DNA from: Clostridiales bacterium
GTDB taxonomy: Bacteria; Bacillota; Clostridia; Christensenellales; Aristaeellaceae
Direction of reading: 5' to 3'
DNA: 64,000 nt
Assembly (NCBI GenBank): GCA_012837965.1
Contig: DUQF01000008.1
Coordinates: 1-64,000 of the forward strand
A model generated the notes under the pieces. It saw nothing but the letters and a program-made list of their open reading frames with translations. It did not search any database and was not told where the DNA came from. Below are positions 16,964-25,185 of the stretch, piece by piece; within the stretch, counting starts at the first letter, position 1, and each line of letters begins with the position of its first letter. A program made the translations under genes and the position numbers.

Positions 16964-18200
16964 ACACAAACGTTCAAATCATTCTTTAGTTGCAACAATA
17001 ACGCTTTTTATTGTCAGCTGCTTTGTTCTGCTTCTGTTAAAGGAATTGACGCTGCAAAGCGTAATGATGCTTGCGCTTGTTCCCGGCGGTTTTTATTTTC
17101 TTTCAACCTTTATTCCTCAAAAGTTTTCGGTGGACGGTTTGTTACTAACTTTGGTTAATTTTCTTTGCTGCATCGGCATTATCGTACTGTATCGCATGAA
17201 TCCGCAGTATGGGGTTAATCAAGCAATTAATTTTCTGGCTGGCTTTCTAGCCATGATTTTATGTATGCTGGGTATACGGTATATTGAAGCATTTAAACTA
17301 TTTCGTATTCCTTTTACTATGGCTTGTATAGCGGTGATGTTGGCTCCTGTCTTAATTGGCAAGGAAATACACGGCGCCAAGGCTTGGTTGACCTTGGGCA
17401 GATTTTCTGTTCAACCAAGTGAATTAGTGAAGGTTGGTCTGGTTTTAGTTAACGGTTATTTGCTTTCGAAGCGTAAACTTTTAGTCTCCATTACCTTTTC
17501 GGCAATTATGCTCCTTTTACTTTTGTTGCAAAAGGATATGGGCACTGCGCTTTTATATTACGCCGTTGCGCTGATGATGATGTATGTTTCAACAGGTTCG
17601 TTGAGTTTTTTCCTTGCCGGTGTGGTTGGCGCGACCGGAACCGTGGTCGTAGGTTATCAACTGCTTAAGCGCATTGGTTTTGCGCACCTGTCTCGCAGGG
17701 TAACAGCTTGGCTTTCTCCTTGGCATACTTATCAAGACGAGGGATATCAGACAGTACAGTCACTTCTTGCCATTGTCAATGGTGGCCTTTTTGGTCTTGG
17801 CTTAGGCGCGGGCAACGCATCCAACATACCTGTTCGGGAAGCCGATTCCATTTTCCCCTTTATGGTCAACGAATTCGGAATGATTTTTGGGGTTTGTCTT
17901 ATTCTAATTTATACTGTTATTTTTGTGCGTGGCATAGGCATTGCACTCAGGGCAAGGCAAAAGTTTTTTTCCCTGATAGCTCTTGGTTGCAGCGTGTTTA
18001 TTGGTTTTCAGGTGTTTGTTATTATTGGAGGAAATATCAACTTAATTCCTATTACGGGTGTTACTCTTCCGTTTATCAGTTATGGGGGCACCTCGCTATT
18101 GTCAAGCCTGTGTATTGTAGGTGTCTTGCAGGGTGTTGAATGGGTCAACCGTACGCAAATGGCTCTTGATGCCCGCATGGCCTATTGCCGGGAGGACTGA
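16953..18200 (+). CDS. ftsW: FtsW/RodA/SpoVE-family peptidoglycan polymerase
   Basis: This 415-aa polytopic membrane protein (about ten helices) belongs to the SEDS family that polymerises lipid II into glycan strands. Diagnostic segments are LGRFSVQPSELVKVGLV (about residues 150-165), LLLLQKDMGTALLYY (about 190), AWLSPWHTYQDEGYQTVQSL (about 250) and the C-terminal GVTLPFISYGGTSLLSS. It overlaps the FHA gene and is three bases from the PBP gene, so the three form a unit. Whether it serves division (FtsW), elongation (RodA) or sporulation cannot be decided from sequence. Confidence 0.92.
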   Translation: MDNKHKRSNHSLVATITLFIVSCFVLLLLKELTLQSVMMLALVPGGFYFLSTFIPQKFSVDGLLLTLVNFLCCIGIIVLYRMNPQYGVNQAINFLAGFLAMILCMLGIRYIEAFKLFRIPFTMACIAVMLAPVLIGKEIHGAKAWLTLGRFSVQPSELVKVGLVLVNGYLLSKRKLLVSITFSAIMLLLLLLQKDMGTALLYYAVALMMMYVSTGSLSFFLAGVVGATGTVVVGYQLLKRIGFAHLSRRVTAWLSPWHTYQDEGYQTVQSLLAIVNGGLFGLGLGAGNASNIPVREADSIFPFMVNEFGMIFGVCLILIYTVIFVRGIGIALRARQKFFSLIALGCSVFIGFQVFVIIGGNINLIPITGVTLPFISYGGTSLLSSLCIVGVLQGVEWVNRTQMALDARMAYCRED

Positions 18201-18203
18201 GCT

Positions 18204-19604
18204 ATGAAACGTTTAAGACAGACCATTCGCAAGGTTGTCCTCATGATAGTAGGCCTTCTTTTACTTCTTATTGTTTTTGGCGCTGTAAGTGTAACAACCC
18301 AAGGAAATCGCTGGTTTTCATCAGCTGCTAACACCTATTTAAGAGATAGAAAAACTGCTGCTATTCCTGGCAGCATTTTGGATAGGCGAGGCGTTGTGCT
18401 TGCTTCTACCGACGATGAAGGAAGGCGCACATACCATCCCGACGAAAAAGTACGAAAGGCCTGTGTTCATGTAGTAGGTGACAGGGAAAACAATGTAGGT
18501 TTTGGCGCAGAGTCTTTCATGGCCAACTATCTGTACGGATTTAATACCCCTTATATTCGTCAAGTGGTTGCAATGTTGCGTGGAGAAAAACTTCTTGGCA
18601 ATCATGTCATGTTGTCTATTGATGGCGAGGTTTCTGCCAAGATAGCAAATGTTTTTCCGCAGGGCAAAAAAGGGGCGGTGGTGGTAATGAACTACCAAAC
18701 CGGCGAAATTATCGCATTGCTCAGCTTTCCCAATTTTGATCCGGACAACATTACATATACCATTAAAAATGACCCTGCTCGACCTTTTTGGAACAATGCG
18801 ACCAGATGGTTAAGCGCACCGGGGTCTACCTTCAAGGTGGTAACGCTTGCCTCCACCCTTCGAAACATGAAAGGTTGTCAGGAGAGACTTTTTAAATGCA
18901 CCGGCGTCATTGATTTTAAATCAAATCAGATGCGTGATGCCAACCAAGTGGTGCATGGGGTCATAACACTTAGAGACGCGTTTAAGGAAAGCTGTAATGT
19001 AACTTTTGGCAATTTAGCGCTTGAACTTGGTGATAGAAAGCTCAAACGTACGGCTAAGGCCTTTGGCATAGGTGATCACTTTCTTTTTTCCGACTTGGTG
19101 GTCGAGAATTCGTCTTATCCTAAAAACGCACGAACGAATAAACAACTCGCTTGGACGGGCGTTGGCCAGGATGCGCTTGCGCTAACGCCAATGCATATGT
19201 GCATGATTGCGTCGGCTGTTGCCAACGACGGCGTAATGATGGAGCCAAAGCTTTTATTAAAAGCAGTAGATGAAAATGGTAAAGTTCGTGCAGACTTAGA
19301 ACCTCACACTGTAAAAAAACCTTTAAGCAAGGAAGAAGCGGACATTATTAGCGATTTCATGCGGGAGGCCATTTTATCGGGCACAGGAATGAAGGCTAAT
19401 GTTCCCGGCCAACGCATTTGCGGTAAGACCGGCAGCGCCCAAGTGGATGGGCAAGCGGAGACCAACGCATGGTTTATCGGTTTTATTGATGAGGAAAGCA
19501 TACCCTATGCTATATGTGTTGCTGTGATGGATGTAGGTGGCGGCGGATTGGTTGCTGCGCCCGTTGCCGGAGAAATTTTCAAGATTTTGTTTGATTTTCA
19601 ATAA
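18204..19604 (+). CDS. pbpA: Class B penicillin-binding protein 2 (PbpA-type transpeptidase)
   Basis: This 466-aa bitopic protein has one N-terminal transmembrane helix (residues about 11-32), a short pedestal domain starting at PGSILDRRG and a C-terminal transpeptidase. All three active-site motifs are present: STFK (SxxK) in APGSTFKVV near residue 207, SCN (SxN) in KESCNVTF near 265, and KTG in CGKTGSAQ near 410. It cross-links peptidoglycan in partnership with the SEDS protein encoded upstream. The short size is that of the PbpA group rather than FtsI with a large pedestal. GGGAGG precedes the start. Confidence 0.92.
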   Translation: MKRLRQTIRKVVLMIVGLLLLLIVFGAVSVTTQGNRWFSSAANTYLRDRKTAAIPGSILDRRGVVLASTDDEGRRTYHPDEKVRKACVHVVGDRENNVGFGAESFMANYLYGFNTPYIRQVVAMLRGEKLLGNHVMLSIDGEVSAKIANVFPQGKKGAVVVMNYQTGEIIALLSFPNFDPDNITYTIKNDPARPFWNNATRWLSAPGSTFKVVTLASTLRNMKGCQERLFKCTGVIDFKSNQMRDANQVVHGVITLRDAFKESCNVTFGNLALELGDRKLKRTAKAFGIGDHFLFSDLVVENSSYPKNARTNKQLAWTGVGQDALALTPMHMCMIASAVANDGVMMEPKLLLKAVDENGKVRADLEPHTVKKPLSKEEADIISDFMREAILSGTGMKANVPGQRICGKTGSAQVDGQAETNAWFIGFIDEESIPYAICVAVMDVGGGGLVAAPVAGEIFKILFDFQ

Positions 19605-19623
19605 GCTTGAAAGGAGAAAAGCA

Positions 19624-20484
19624 TTGAAAGTGAATAGAAAGCTATTTGTCAAGGAGACCCTCCTTATCCTGTTTTCCAGTTTCCTATCGGCGACTGGCAT
19701 TTATCTGTTTAAGTTTCCCAACCATTTTACTACTGGGGGCGTAACCGGCTTAGGCGTTGTTCTCAACCACATATGGCCGACTTACTCTCAGGCAATGTAC
19801 ACCAATATCATGAATATTGGAATTACCGTGATAGGATTAATTTTGCTTGGAAAAAGCTTTGGCATTAAAACTCTTATATATACAGGTTTTTTCACCATAA
19901 TGATCGCGCTTTATGACCGCTTTTTACCGCTAACTGCGCCACTTACCAATCAGCCTTTTATGGAGCTTATTTTGGCGGTACTTGTTCCCGCGATCGGCGG
20001 AGCGATTATGTTTGATATCGGAGGTTCAACTGGTGGTACGGATGTCATTGCTATGTTGCTAAAAAAATATGGGCGCATTTATAATACTTCAACCGCGCTT
20101 TTGCTTGCGGATATTTTCATTGGCGCCCTTGCTTTTGTGGTTTTTGATGTGCAGACGGGTCTTTTTTCAGTGTTTGGCCTGCTTGTCAGGTCCGTTCTTA
20201 CCGAATCGGTGCTGACAGGTCTTAACCAACGCAAGTATTTTCATATCATTACTGAACACTCTCAGCTGGTTAAAGATTATATAACAAATGAATTAAAGCG
20301 AAGCGCAACGCTTTTTGAAGGCGAAGGCGCTTTTACCGGAGACAAGCGCACTTTGGTTCTTACCGTTGTTTCTCCAAGACAGGCGATTGATTTGCGTAAT
20401 TTTGTGCGTAAAAACTCACCAGAAAGTTTCCTACTAATTACCAATACTTCCGAAATTTTCGGTCGTGGCTTTAAGCCCAATTAA
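19624..20484 (+). CDS. YitT-family membrane protein (DUF161/DUF2179)
   Basis: I start this 286-aa protein at the TTG at 19624, which has AAGGAG 7 nt upstream. The N-terminal two-thirds has five to six transmembrane segments with glycine-rich motifs (FTTGGVTGLGVVLNHIWP, DIGGSTGGTDVIAMLLKKY). The C-terminal about 85 residues form the cytoplasmic DUF2179 domain (YFHIITEHSQLVKDYI, ending near TSEIFGRGF). The family is widespread in Firmicutes and probably transports an unknown substrate. It is 19 nt from pbpA and 3 nt from rlmH. Confidence 0.88.
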   Translation: MKVNRKLFVKETLLILFSSFLSATGIYLFKFPNHFTTGGVTGLGVVLNHIWPTYSQAMYTNIMNIGITVIGLILLGKSFGIKTLIYTGFFTIMIALYDRFLPLTAPLTNQPFMELILAVLVPAIGGAIMFDIGGSTGGTDVIAMLLKKYGRIYNTSTALLLADIFIGALAFVVFDVQTGLFSVFGLLVRSVLTESVLTGLNQRKYFHIITEHSQLVKDYITNELKRSATLFEGEGAFTGDKRTLVLTVVSPRQAIDLRNFVRKNSPESFLLITNTSEIFGRGFKPN

Positions 20485-20487
20485 ACT

Positions 20488-20964
20488 ATGCCTGTTACTG
20501 TCATAGCTTTTGGTAAATTAAAAGAAAAATATTATGATGCGGCCTGCAAGGAATACCTAAAGCGCTTACGACGATTTGATAAAGTGTCAATGATTGAGTT
20601 GCGAGATTTACCTATCCCCAAAAACCCTTCCGCTAAGGAAATTGAAACCTTATTAGAAAAAGAAGGGGAGGCCTTGCTAAAATATATGAGGGACAGCGAT
20701 TATTTAATCGCCTTGGCTATAGAAGGAAGGCAGTTTTCAAGTGAGGAACACGCAGCCAAGTTACAGGACCTTCTTGACCGAGGTGAGCATGTTGTTTATG
20801 CTATTGGATCTTCTGAGGGCTTAAGCCAAACGGTTCTCAATCGTGCTGACGAACTCATTTCATTTTCTCCTATGACTTTCCCGCATCAGCTGGCAAGGGT
20901 TATGCTCCTTGAACAGCTCTATCGCTCCTTTAAGATTAACGCAAACGAAAGGTACCACAAATAA
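20488..20964 (+). CDS. rlmH: 23S rRNA (pseudouridine1915-N3)-methyltransferase
   Basis: This 158-aa SPOUT enzyme methylates pseudouridine 1915 in helix 69 of 23S rRNA using SAM. The SAM-binding knot is visible as YAIGSSEGLS (about residues 107-116) and the C-terminal PHQLARVMLLEQLYRSFKI then ERYHK, matching the conserved HQ...EQLYRA...YHK end. The length matches the family. The ribosome binding site is weak, which suggests coupling to the upstream gene. Confidence 0.95.
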   Translation: MPVTVIAFGKLKEKYYDAACKEYLKRLRRFDKVSMIELRDLPIPKNPSAKEIETLLEKEGEALLKYMRDSDYLIALAIEGRQFSSEEHAAKLQDLLDRGEHVVYAIGSSEGLSQTVLNRADELISFSPMTFPHQLARVMLLEQLYRSFKINANERYHK

Positions 20965-20965
20965 T

Positions 20966-22063
20966 ATGGTTTTACAGCGCCTACAGCTTCAAAATTTTCG
21001 CAACTATCAACGCCTTACCCTTAAGCCTGTTAAGGGTGTAACGGCGTTGGTTGGGGAAAACGGAGCGGGGAAAACCAATGTGCTGGAAGCCATCCATTTG
21101 TGTTGCCTTGGTAAAAGTCACCGTACCAATGATGATCAGGCGATGATATTATCTGGCAGCCAAAGCGGGGCAGCTTACGCTAAAATCCGGCGCACCAACG
21201 GAGAAAACGAAGTGGGTGTCCGGCTTTATTCAAGCCAACGGCAAAAGAAGCGTATTTTTGCCGATGGGAAGACTGTTGGCAGGATTGGCGAATTAATGGG
21301 GAAAATGACCTGCGTTATGTTTGCCCCTGAAGATTTAGATATGATTAAAGGCGGACCTGCTTTGCGGCGCCGTTTTTTGGATATGCTGCTAAGCCAATCT
21401 CGTCCATCTTACTTTTACGCGTTGCAGGGGTATTACGCTGTGCTCAAACAGCGCAATGCGCTATTGCGTTCTATCAATCAAGGCGGAGCCAGAACGCCGG
21501 CCTTGGATATATGGGATGAGCAGCTTGCCGCACGCGCCATACAAATCGCTTTGCAAAGAGCCGATGCCGTGCTTCAATTGAATAAGTTGGCGCAAGAACA
21601 ATATGCTTTTATTAGCGATAAACCCAAGGAGGTATTAAGCCTACAGCTGCGCACCCAAATTGATGCCGACAAGGTGGAAGAACAAATGCTTTCCCTTTTG
21701 CGCGCTTCAAGGGATGACGATATCAGGCGACAAACCACTTTGATTGGTCTCCACCGGGACGAACTTTTTATTACCCTGTCCGGTAAGGAATTAAAGCTTT
21801 TCGGCTCGCAAGGCCAAATTCGAACAGCGGCTCTTGCTTTGAAGTTGGCCCAGATGGATATTATCGAAGATTTACAAGGCGAAATGCCCATTCTCTTGCT
21901 TGATGATGTTTTAAGCGAGCTTGATGCCAAGCGCAGAACGAGGCTGATTATGCGCATCAGGCGGGCGCAAACACTAATGACTTGTACCGACTTAAAAGAG
22001 CTTCGTGGAACAGGTGTTGATTGTGCGCTATCCGTGCAGCAGGGTACAATTCAAGTATTGTAA
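20966..22063 (+). CDS. recF: DNA replication and repair protein RecF
   Basis: This 365-aa SMC-like ABC ATPase loads RecA at gapped DNA. Walker A is GENGAGKTN (residues about 31-39), the signature motif is FGSQGQ near residue 278, and Walker B is LLLDDVLSELD near 312. LQRLQLQNFRNYQRL is the RecF N-terminal fingerprint. I start at the ATG at 20966, right after the rlmH stop, since this gives the family N-terminus. It sits away from the usual dnaA-dnaN-recF cluster, unless that cluster lies elsewhere with another copy. Confidence 0.94.
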   Translation: MVLQRLQLQNFRNYQRLTLKPVKGVTALVGENGAGKTNVLEAIHLCCLGKSHRTNDDQAMILSGSQSGAAYAKIRRTNGENEVGVRLYSSQRQKKRIFADGKTVGRIGELMGKMTCVMFAPEDLDMIKGGPALRRRFLDMLLSQSRPSYFYALQGYYAVLKQRNALLRSINQGGARTPALDIWDEQLAARAIQIALQRADAVLQLNKLAQEQYAFISDKPKEVLSLQLRTQIDADKVEEQMLSLLRASRDDDIRRQTTLIGLHRDELFITLSGKELKLFGSQGQIRTAALALKLAQMDIIEDLQGEMPILLLDDVLSELDAKRRTRLIMRIRRAQTLMTCTDLKELRGTGVDCALSVQQGTIQVL

Positions 22064-22066
22064 AAT

Positions 22067-22090
22067 AGTGACCGAGAATTTTCGGTCACT
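22067..22090. terminator. Hairpin between convergent recF and kinase-like gene
   Basis: AGTGACCGA and TCGGTCACT form a 9-bp perfect stem with a 6-nt loop. It overlaps the last codons of the minus-strand gene (stop at 22086). The T-tract is poor, so its efficiency is uncertain. Confidence 0.55.
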
Positions 22091-22934
22091 GTTCATATTG
22101 ACTAATTGGAATATCCAGAACAGACAGTCGCCAATTGTCTAAAAAGCTTTGTACAGAGTAAGGGCGTTTTTCTTTTTTCTCAGATACGGCCGCGCTTGCG
22201 AGGAAAAAAAGATTTTCAGGCCCCCTCCAGTCTTTTTTCTTTTGGCTTATCCGATTGCCAAAAAAGGCCATTGCCAGTGCGCCCATTGTATATACCACGG
22301 AAAGCTCATCAATCCTTGCTCCTGATTGATAGCCTTCAGGGGCTATGTACCAGGATGCGCCGGGGATGCGTCCTCTTACGTTTCGATGAGGCATTTTTAA
22401 AAACCAATCAACACTGGTTAGATACAATTGCCTTGAAAGCGGCTCAATGAGGAAGTTACCATCATCAATACCGGCGGCAAGATAGTCGTGCTTGGCGCAT
22501 TTGGCAAAGAGAGAATATAGCTGATCAAGGGCGTTTAACTTAAACCTGAGCGGCCAAGACTGAACGGGTTCGAGCAAATGATTGCTGGAATGGGGCGAAA
22601 TGCCATTAATCCATGGGAAAACAAGGGCAATCCCGTTCGGCAAATCAAGATCAGCTTCCAATTGATTGACAGGTTCATTTTCAAGCAGTTGGTACAAGGG
22701 TATAGCTTTTTGTAGGCGCACAACGGCAGTTTCCGGACTGTTTGGATAGTAAAGTGTTTGCGCGCCTGCATATTTTACAAACAACCGCCTTGTGCCTGTG
22801 TGTATACCAAAACTAAGGTTTCCCGAGATGAGCGCGTCATTTACATAAAACACTTGTCCCAGCTCATCAAGGAAACTGAGATCATGCTCTTCCTTTAATC
22901 GAACGGATAGACCGTTTAGGGATTGTACAACCAT
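22086..22934 (-). CDS. Protein-kinase-fold protein, possibly degenerate
   Basis: This 282-aa protein looks like a shortened Ser/Thr kinase fold. An N-terminal glycine-containing strand pair (GNLSFGIHTGTRRLFVKYAG, with a candidate ATP lysine in FVKYAG near residue 54) is followed by a helical lobe. GIDDGNFLIE (about 154-163) replaces the HRDxxxxN loop, SVDWF (about 173-177) stands where DFG is expected, and ASWYIAPEGY (about 192) matches the APE motif of the activation segment. The canonical HRD is absent, so activity is uncertain. It starts three bases after lysC and may be co-transcribed with it. A link to aspartokinase regulation or to the FHA protein is speculative. Confidence 0.55.
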   Translation of the reverse strand: MVVQSLNGLSVRLKEEHDLSFLDELGQVFYVNDALISGNLSFGIHTGTRRLFVKYAGAQTLYYPNSPETAVVRLQKAIPLYQLLENEPVNQLEADLDLPNGIALVFPWINGISPHSSNHLLEPVQSWPLRFKLNALDQLYSLFAKCAKHDYLAAGIDDGNFLIEPLSRQLYLTSVDWFLKMPHRNVRGRIPGASWYIAPEGYQSGARIDELSVVYTMGALAMAFFGNRISQKKKDWRGPENLFFLASAAVSEKKEKRPYSVQSFLDNWRLSVLDIPISQYEQ

Positions 22935-22937
22935 TTT

Positions 22938-24254
22938 TTAGTCGCGAATGAAGGCATTGTATAGTGTAAGGATGGCATGATTTAGCATTTCTTCCCTGAT
23001 TCCCACAATAATACTAAGGCCGCTTGGCGACATAAGCGTTGTGGAAATCTGAATACCTGCTTCGCACAAAGCTGTATACAGTCGTGATGAAACGCCGTTT
23101 TGCTTAAAGGCGCTGTGCCCAACCACCGCTACCATTGCTTTGTTGTTTTGGATGCTTAGGCGGTCGGGCGCAACAGCTTTTTCGAGTCGCTTGAACAAAA
23201 TCTCTTTCTTTTTAGCCAGCTGATCGGTCGAAAGGATAACGCACATTTCGTCAATGCCTGTGGGCATATGGTCGATGGAGAGACCCAAATCTTCAAACAC
23301 CTGCAAGGTGCGGCGGGCAAAGCCGACCTCTACGTTCATCCGAGCTTTTTCCAGCATCACAAAGCTAAAGCCTTTTTTTCCCGCGATGCCGGTAATGGAT
23401 GGCGGTTTTCCGGTGGAGACAGTGGTTGAATAAATGAGGGTTCCTGGATGGAGCGGATCGTTGGTGTTACGGATACGGGTGGGGATGCTGGCGCTGCGTA
23501 CGGGGAAAACAGCGTCTTCATGTAAAACGGAGGCGCCCATGTAGCTTAATTCCCGTAGTTCCCGGTAAGTCATCTGATTGATGAATTTGGCGTCAGGAAT
23601 GATGCGTGGGTCTGCGGAGCGTACGCCGTTGATATCAGTCCAGTTTTCATATTGGTCTGCATTGACCGCCTGCGCCAGCAAGGCGCCGCTAATGTCACTT
23701 CCGCCACGGTCAAACAGGTGAATATTGCCCTGTGCATCCGCCCCGTAGAAACCGGGCATAACACAACCCCCTAAGGGAAGGGCTATTTTAGCCATTAATT
23801 CAGAGGTTGTTTGCGCATCAAGCTTGCCGTCAGGAGAAAACCTCACTACCTCGGTTGCATCAAGGAAGGGTAAGCCCAAACATTCACTCAATAACATGGC
23901 GGACCAGTGTTCGCCACGGCTAACAACCTCGGCATAGGTACTGTCTTTAGATAAGTTTTTGGCAAAATCATCAAAATCTTCTAGGAAAGATTTAAGTGGA
24001 AGATTCAAAGCGAAACCTATTCCAACGTACCGTTCCTTAATAGTTTGAACAATGGGTTTGATTTGTTCTCCCGTTTTTACAGCGTGATATAGATTAATGA
24101 GCTGATCAGTGATTTTAATATCATCAGCTGAACGCTTGCCGGGGGCGCTGGGAACAATGTATTGTCTTTCGGGATTTGCTTGAACAATGGCAGCGACTTT
24201 TTGAAACTGCTGCGCATCCGCAAGAGAAGTGCCGCCGAATTTTGCTACAATCAT
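22938..24254 (-). CDS. lysC: Aspartate kinase
   Basis: This 438-aa enzyme phosphorylates aspartate, the first step to lysine, methionine, threonine and diaminopimelate. The N-terminal VAKFGGTSLAD is the kinase signature, FDRGGSDISGALLAQAV (about residue 190-206) and YMGASVLHEDAV are catalytic-domain motifs, and two ACT domains fill residues about 300-438. The long single-chain form with tandem ACT domains is allosteric. I prefer the start at 24254 (MIVAKFGG); an ATG three codons upstream is also possible. A strong divergent promoter region precedes it. Confidence 0.94.
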   Translation of the reverse strand: MIVAKFGGTSLADAQQFQKVAAIVQANPERQYIVPSAPGKRSADDIKITDQLINLYHAVKTGEQIKPIVQTIKERYVGIGFALNLPLKSFLEDFDDFAKNLSKDSTYAEVVSRGEHWSAMLLSECLGLPFLDATEVVRFSPDGKLDAQTTSELMAKIALPLGGCVMPGFYGADAQGNIHLFDRGGSDISGALLAQAVNADQYENWTDINGVRSADPRIIPDAKFINQMTYRELRELSYMGASVLHEDAVFPVRSASIPTRIRNTNDPLHPGTLIYSTTVSTGKPPSITGIAGKKGFSFVMLEKARMNVEVGFARRTLQVFEDLGLSIDHMPTGIDEMCVILSTDQLAKKKEILFKRLEKAVAPDRLSIQNNKAMVAVVGHSAFKQNGVSSRLYTALCEAGIQISTTLMSPSGLSIIVGIREEMLNHAILTLYNAFIRD

Positions 24255-24289
24255 ACCTACCATCCTTACTTCAAACTTAATATAGCTCT

Positions 24290-24318
24290 ATTGTAAAAAG
24301 ACAATGCGTATTTGTCAA
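24290..24318 (-). promoter_or_regulatory. lysC promoter
   Basis: On the minus strand a perfect TTGACA and a TACAAT are 17 nt apart, about 36 nt before the lysC start. Confidence 0.85.
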
Positions 24319-24324
24319 CGAAAC

Positions 24325-24354
24325 TTGACGATGCCTTGTAATCATTTGTATAAT
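24325..24354 (+). promoter_or_regulatory. Promoter of the hydrogenase sensory operon
   Basis: TTGACG and a perfect TATAAT are separated by 18 nt. The -10 covers an upstream in-frame ATG at 24353, which rules that ATG out as the translation start of the DRTGG gene. It is back to back with the lysC promoter; only 6 nt separate the two -35 elements. Confidence 0.85.
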
Positions 24355-24388
24355 GAATCCGATCATCAATCTGGAGGTCTTATCAATA

Positions 24389-24763
24389 ATGATGACAATT
24401 GAACAGATTATCACAGCTTTGGATGCCCGTGTATTACGTGGGCATGACAAATTGGATCAAAATATATATTGCGCTTGCTGCTCCGATCTGATGAGCGATG
24501 TTTTGGCTTTTGTTAATAACGAAAAGACAGCTCTACTAACCGGACTTACCAACATACAGGTTGTACGTACTGCAGAAATGCTGGATTTGAAGTGTTTGAT
24601 TTTTGCAAGGGGCAAGGTACCGGATGAACAAGTACTTGATGCCGCCGACGAACTGGGTTTAGTGGTGTTGACTGCGCCAAGAACTATGTTCACCTGTGCC
24701 GGCATCCTATTTGAGGGTGGCGTAAGAGGAGCTTCCCTGCCGTGGCCGGGGCTTGAATCATGA
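24389..24763 (+). CDS. DRTGG-domain protein (hydrogenase-locus accessory 1)
   Basis: This 124-aa protein is a stand-alone DRTGG domain of the type found next to [FeFe]-hydrogenase genes in Clostridia. An N-terminal segment, DQNIYCACCSDLMSDVLAFV, is followed by strands with TGLTNIQVVRTAEML and LVVLTAPRTMFTCAGILFE. The DRTGG fold occurs in regulatory parts of phosphotransacetylases; its ligand is not known. I chose the ATG at 24389, with GGAGG 11 nt upstream and a promoter excluding longer forms. It overlaps the next gene by four bases (ATGA). Confidence 0.75.
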   Translation: MMTIEQIITALDARVLRGHDKLDQNIYCACCSDLMSDVLAFVNNEKTALLTGLTNIQVVRTAEMLDLKCLIFARGKVPDEQVLDAADELGLVVLTAPRTMFTCAGILFEGGVRGASLPWPGLES

Positions 24764-25176
24764 TTCAAGCGAAGTACACCGTCGTGCGAGGAGATTATGC
24801 AAGGGCAGGCGAGGCTTCGGCGGATATTAAGCGTACCTTGAAACAGTTGGGAGTTGATTCAAGTACCCTTAGAAGAATTGCTGTTGCCAGCTATGAATCT
24901 GAGCTAAACATGGTCATCCATTCTTTAGGAGGCACACTCACTTTAGTGATTGATAACGACCGTGTAAAGCTTACTTCAAATGATTTAGGGCCGGGTATTT
25001 TCGATGTAAATGAAGCGATGCAGGAAGGGTATTCAACCGCTGACGATATCGCAAGAAATTACGGGTTTGGGGCAGGGATGGGTTTACCCAATATGCGCCG
25101 CAACGCCGATAAGTTTGCTATTTATAGCATGGTACCAGACGGTACAACCATTGAGATGGAATTTAACATCGGATGA
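24760..25176 (+). CDS. RsbW-like HATPase anti-sigma/serine kinase-type protein
   Basis: This 138-aa protein is a single GHKL ATPase domain. The N-box is SYESELNMVIHS (about residues 46-57), the G1 box is NDLGPGI (about 77-83), and the G2 box is GFGAGMGLPNMRR (about 104-116). It lacks a phospho-acceptor domain and so resembles anti-sigma-factor kinases (RsbW/SpoIIAB type). In hydrogenase loci such proteins are conserved, but their target is unknown. It overlaps the DRTGG gene by four bases and is 9 nt from the Fe-S protein gene. Confidence 0.8.
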   Translation: MIQAKYTVVRGDYARAGEASADIKRTLKQLGVDSSTLRRIAVASYESELNMVIHSLGGTLTLVIDNDRVKLTSNDLGPGIFDVNEAMQEGYSTADDIARNYGFGAGMGLPNMRRNADKFAIYSMVPDGTTIEMEFNIG

Positions 25177-25185
25177 GGTGAAATA

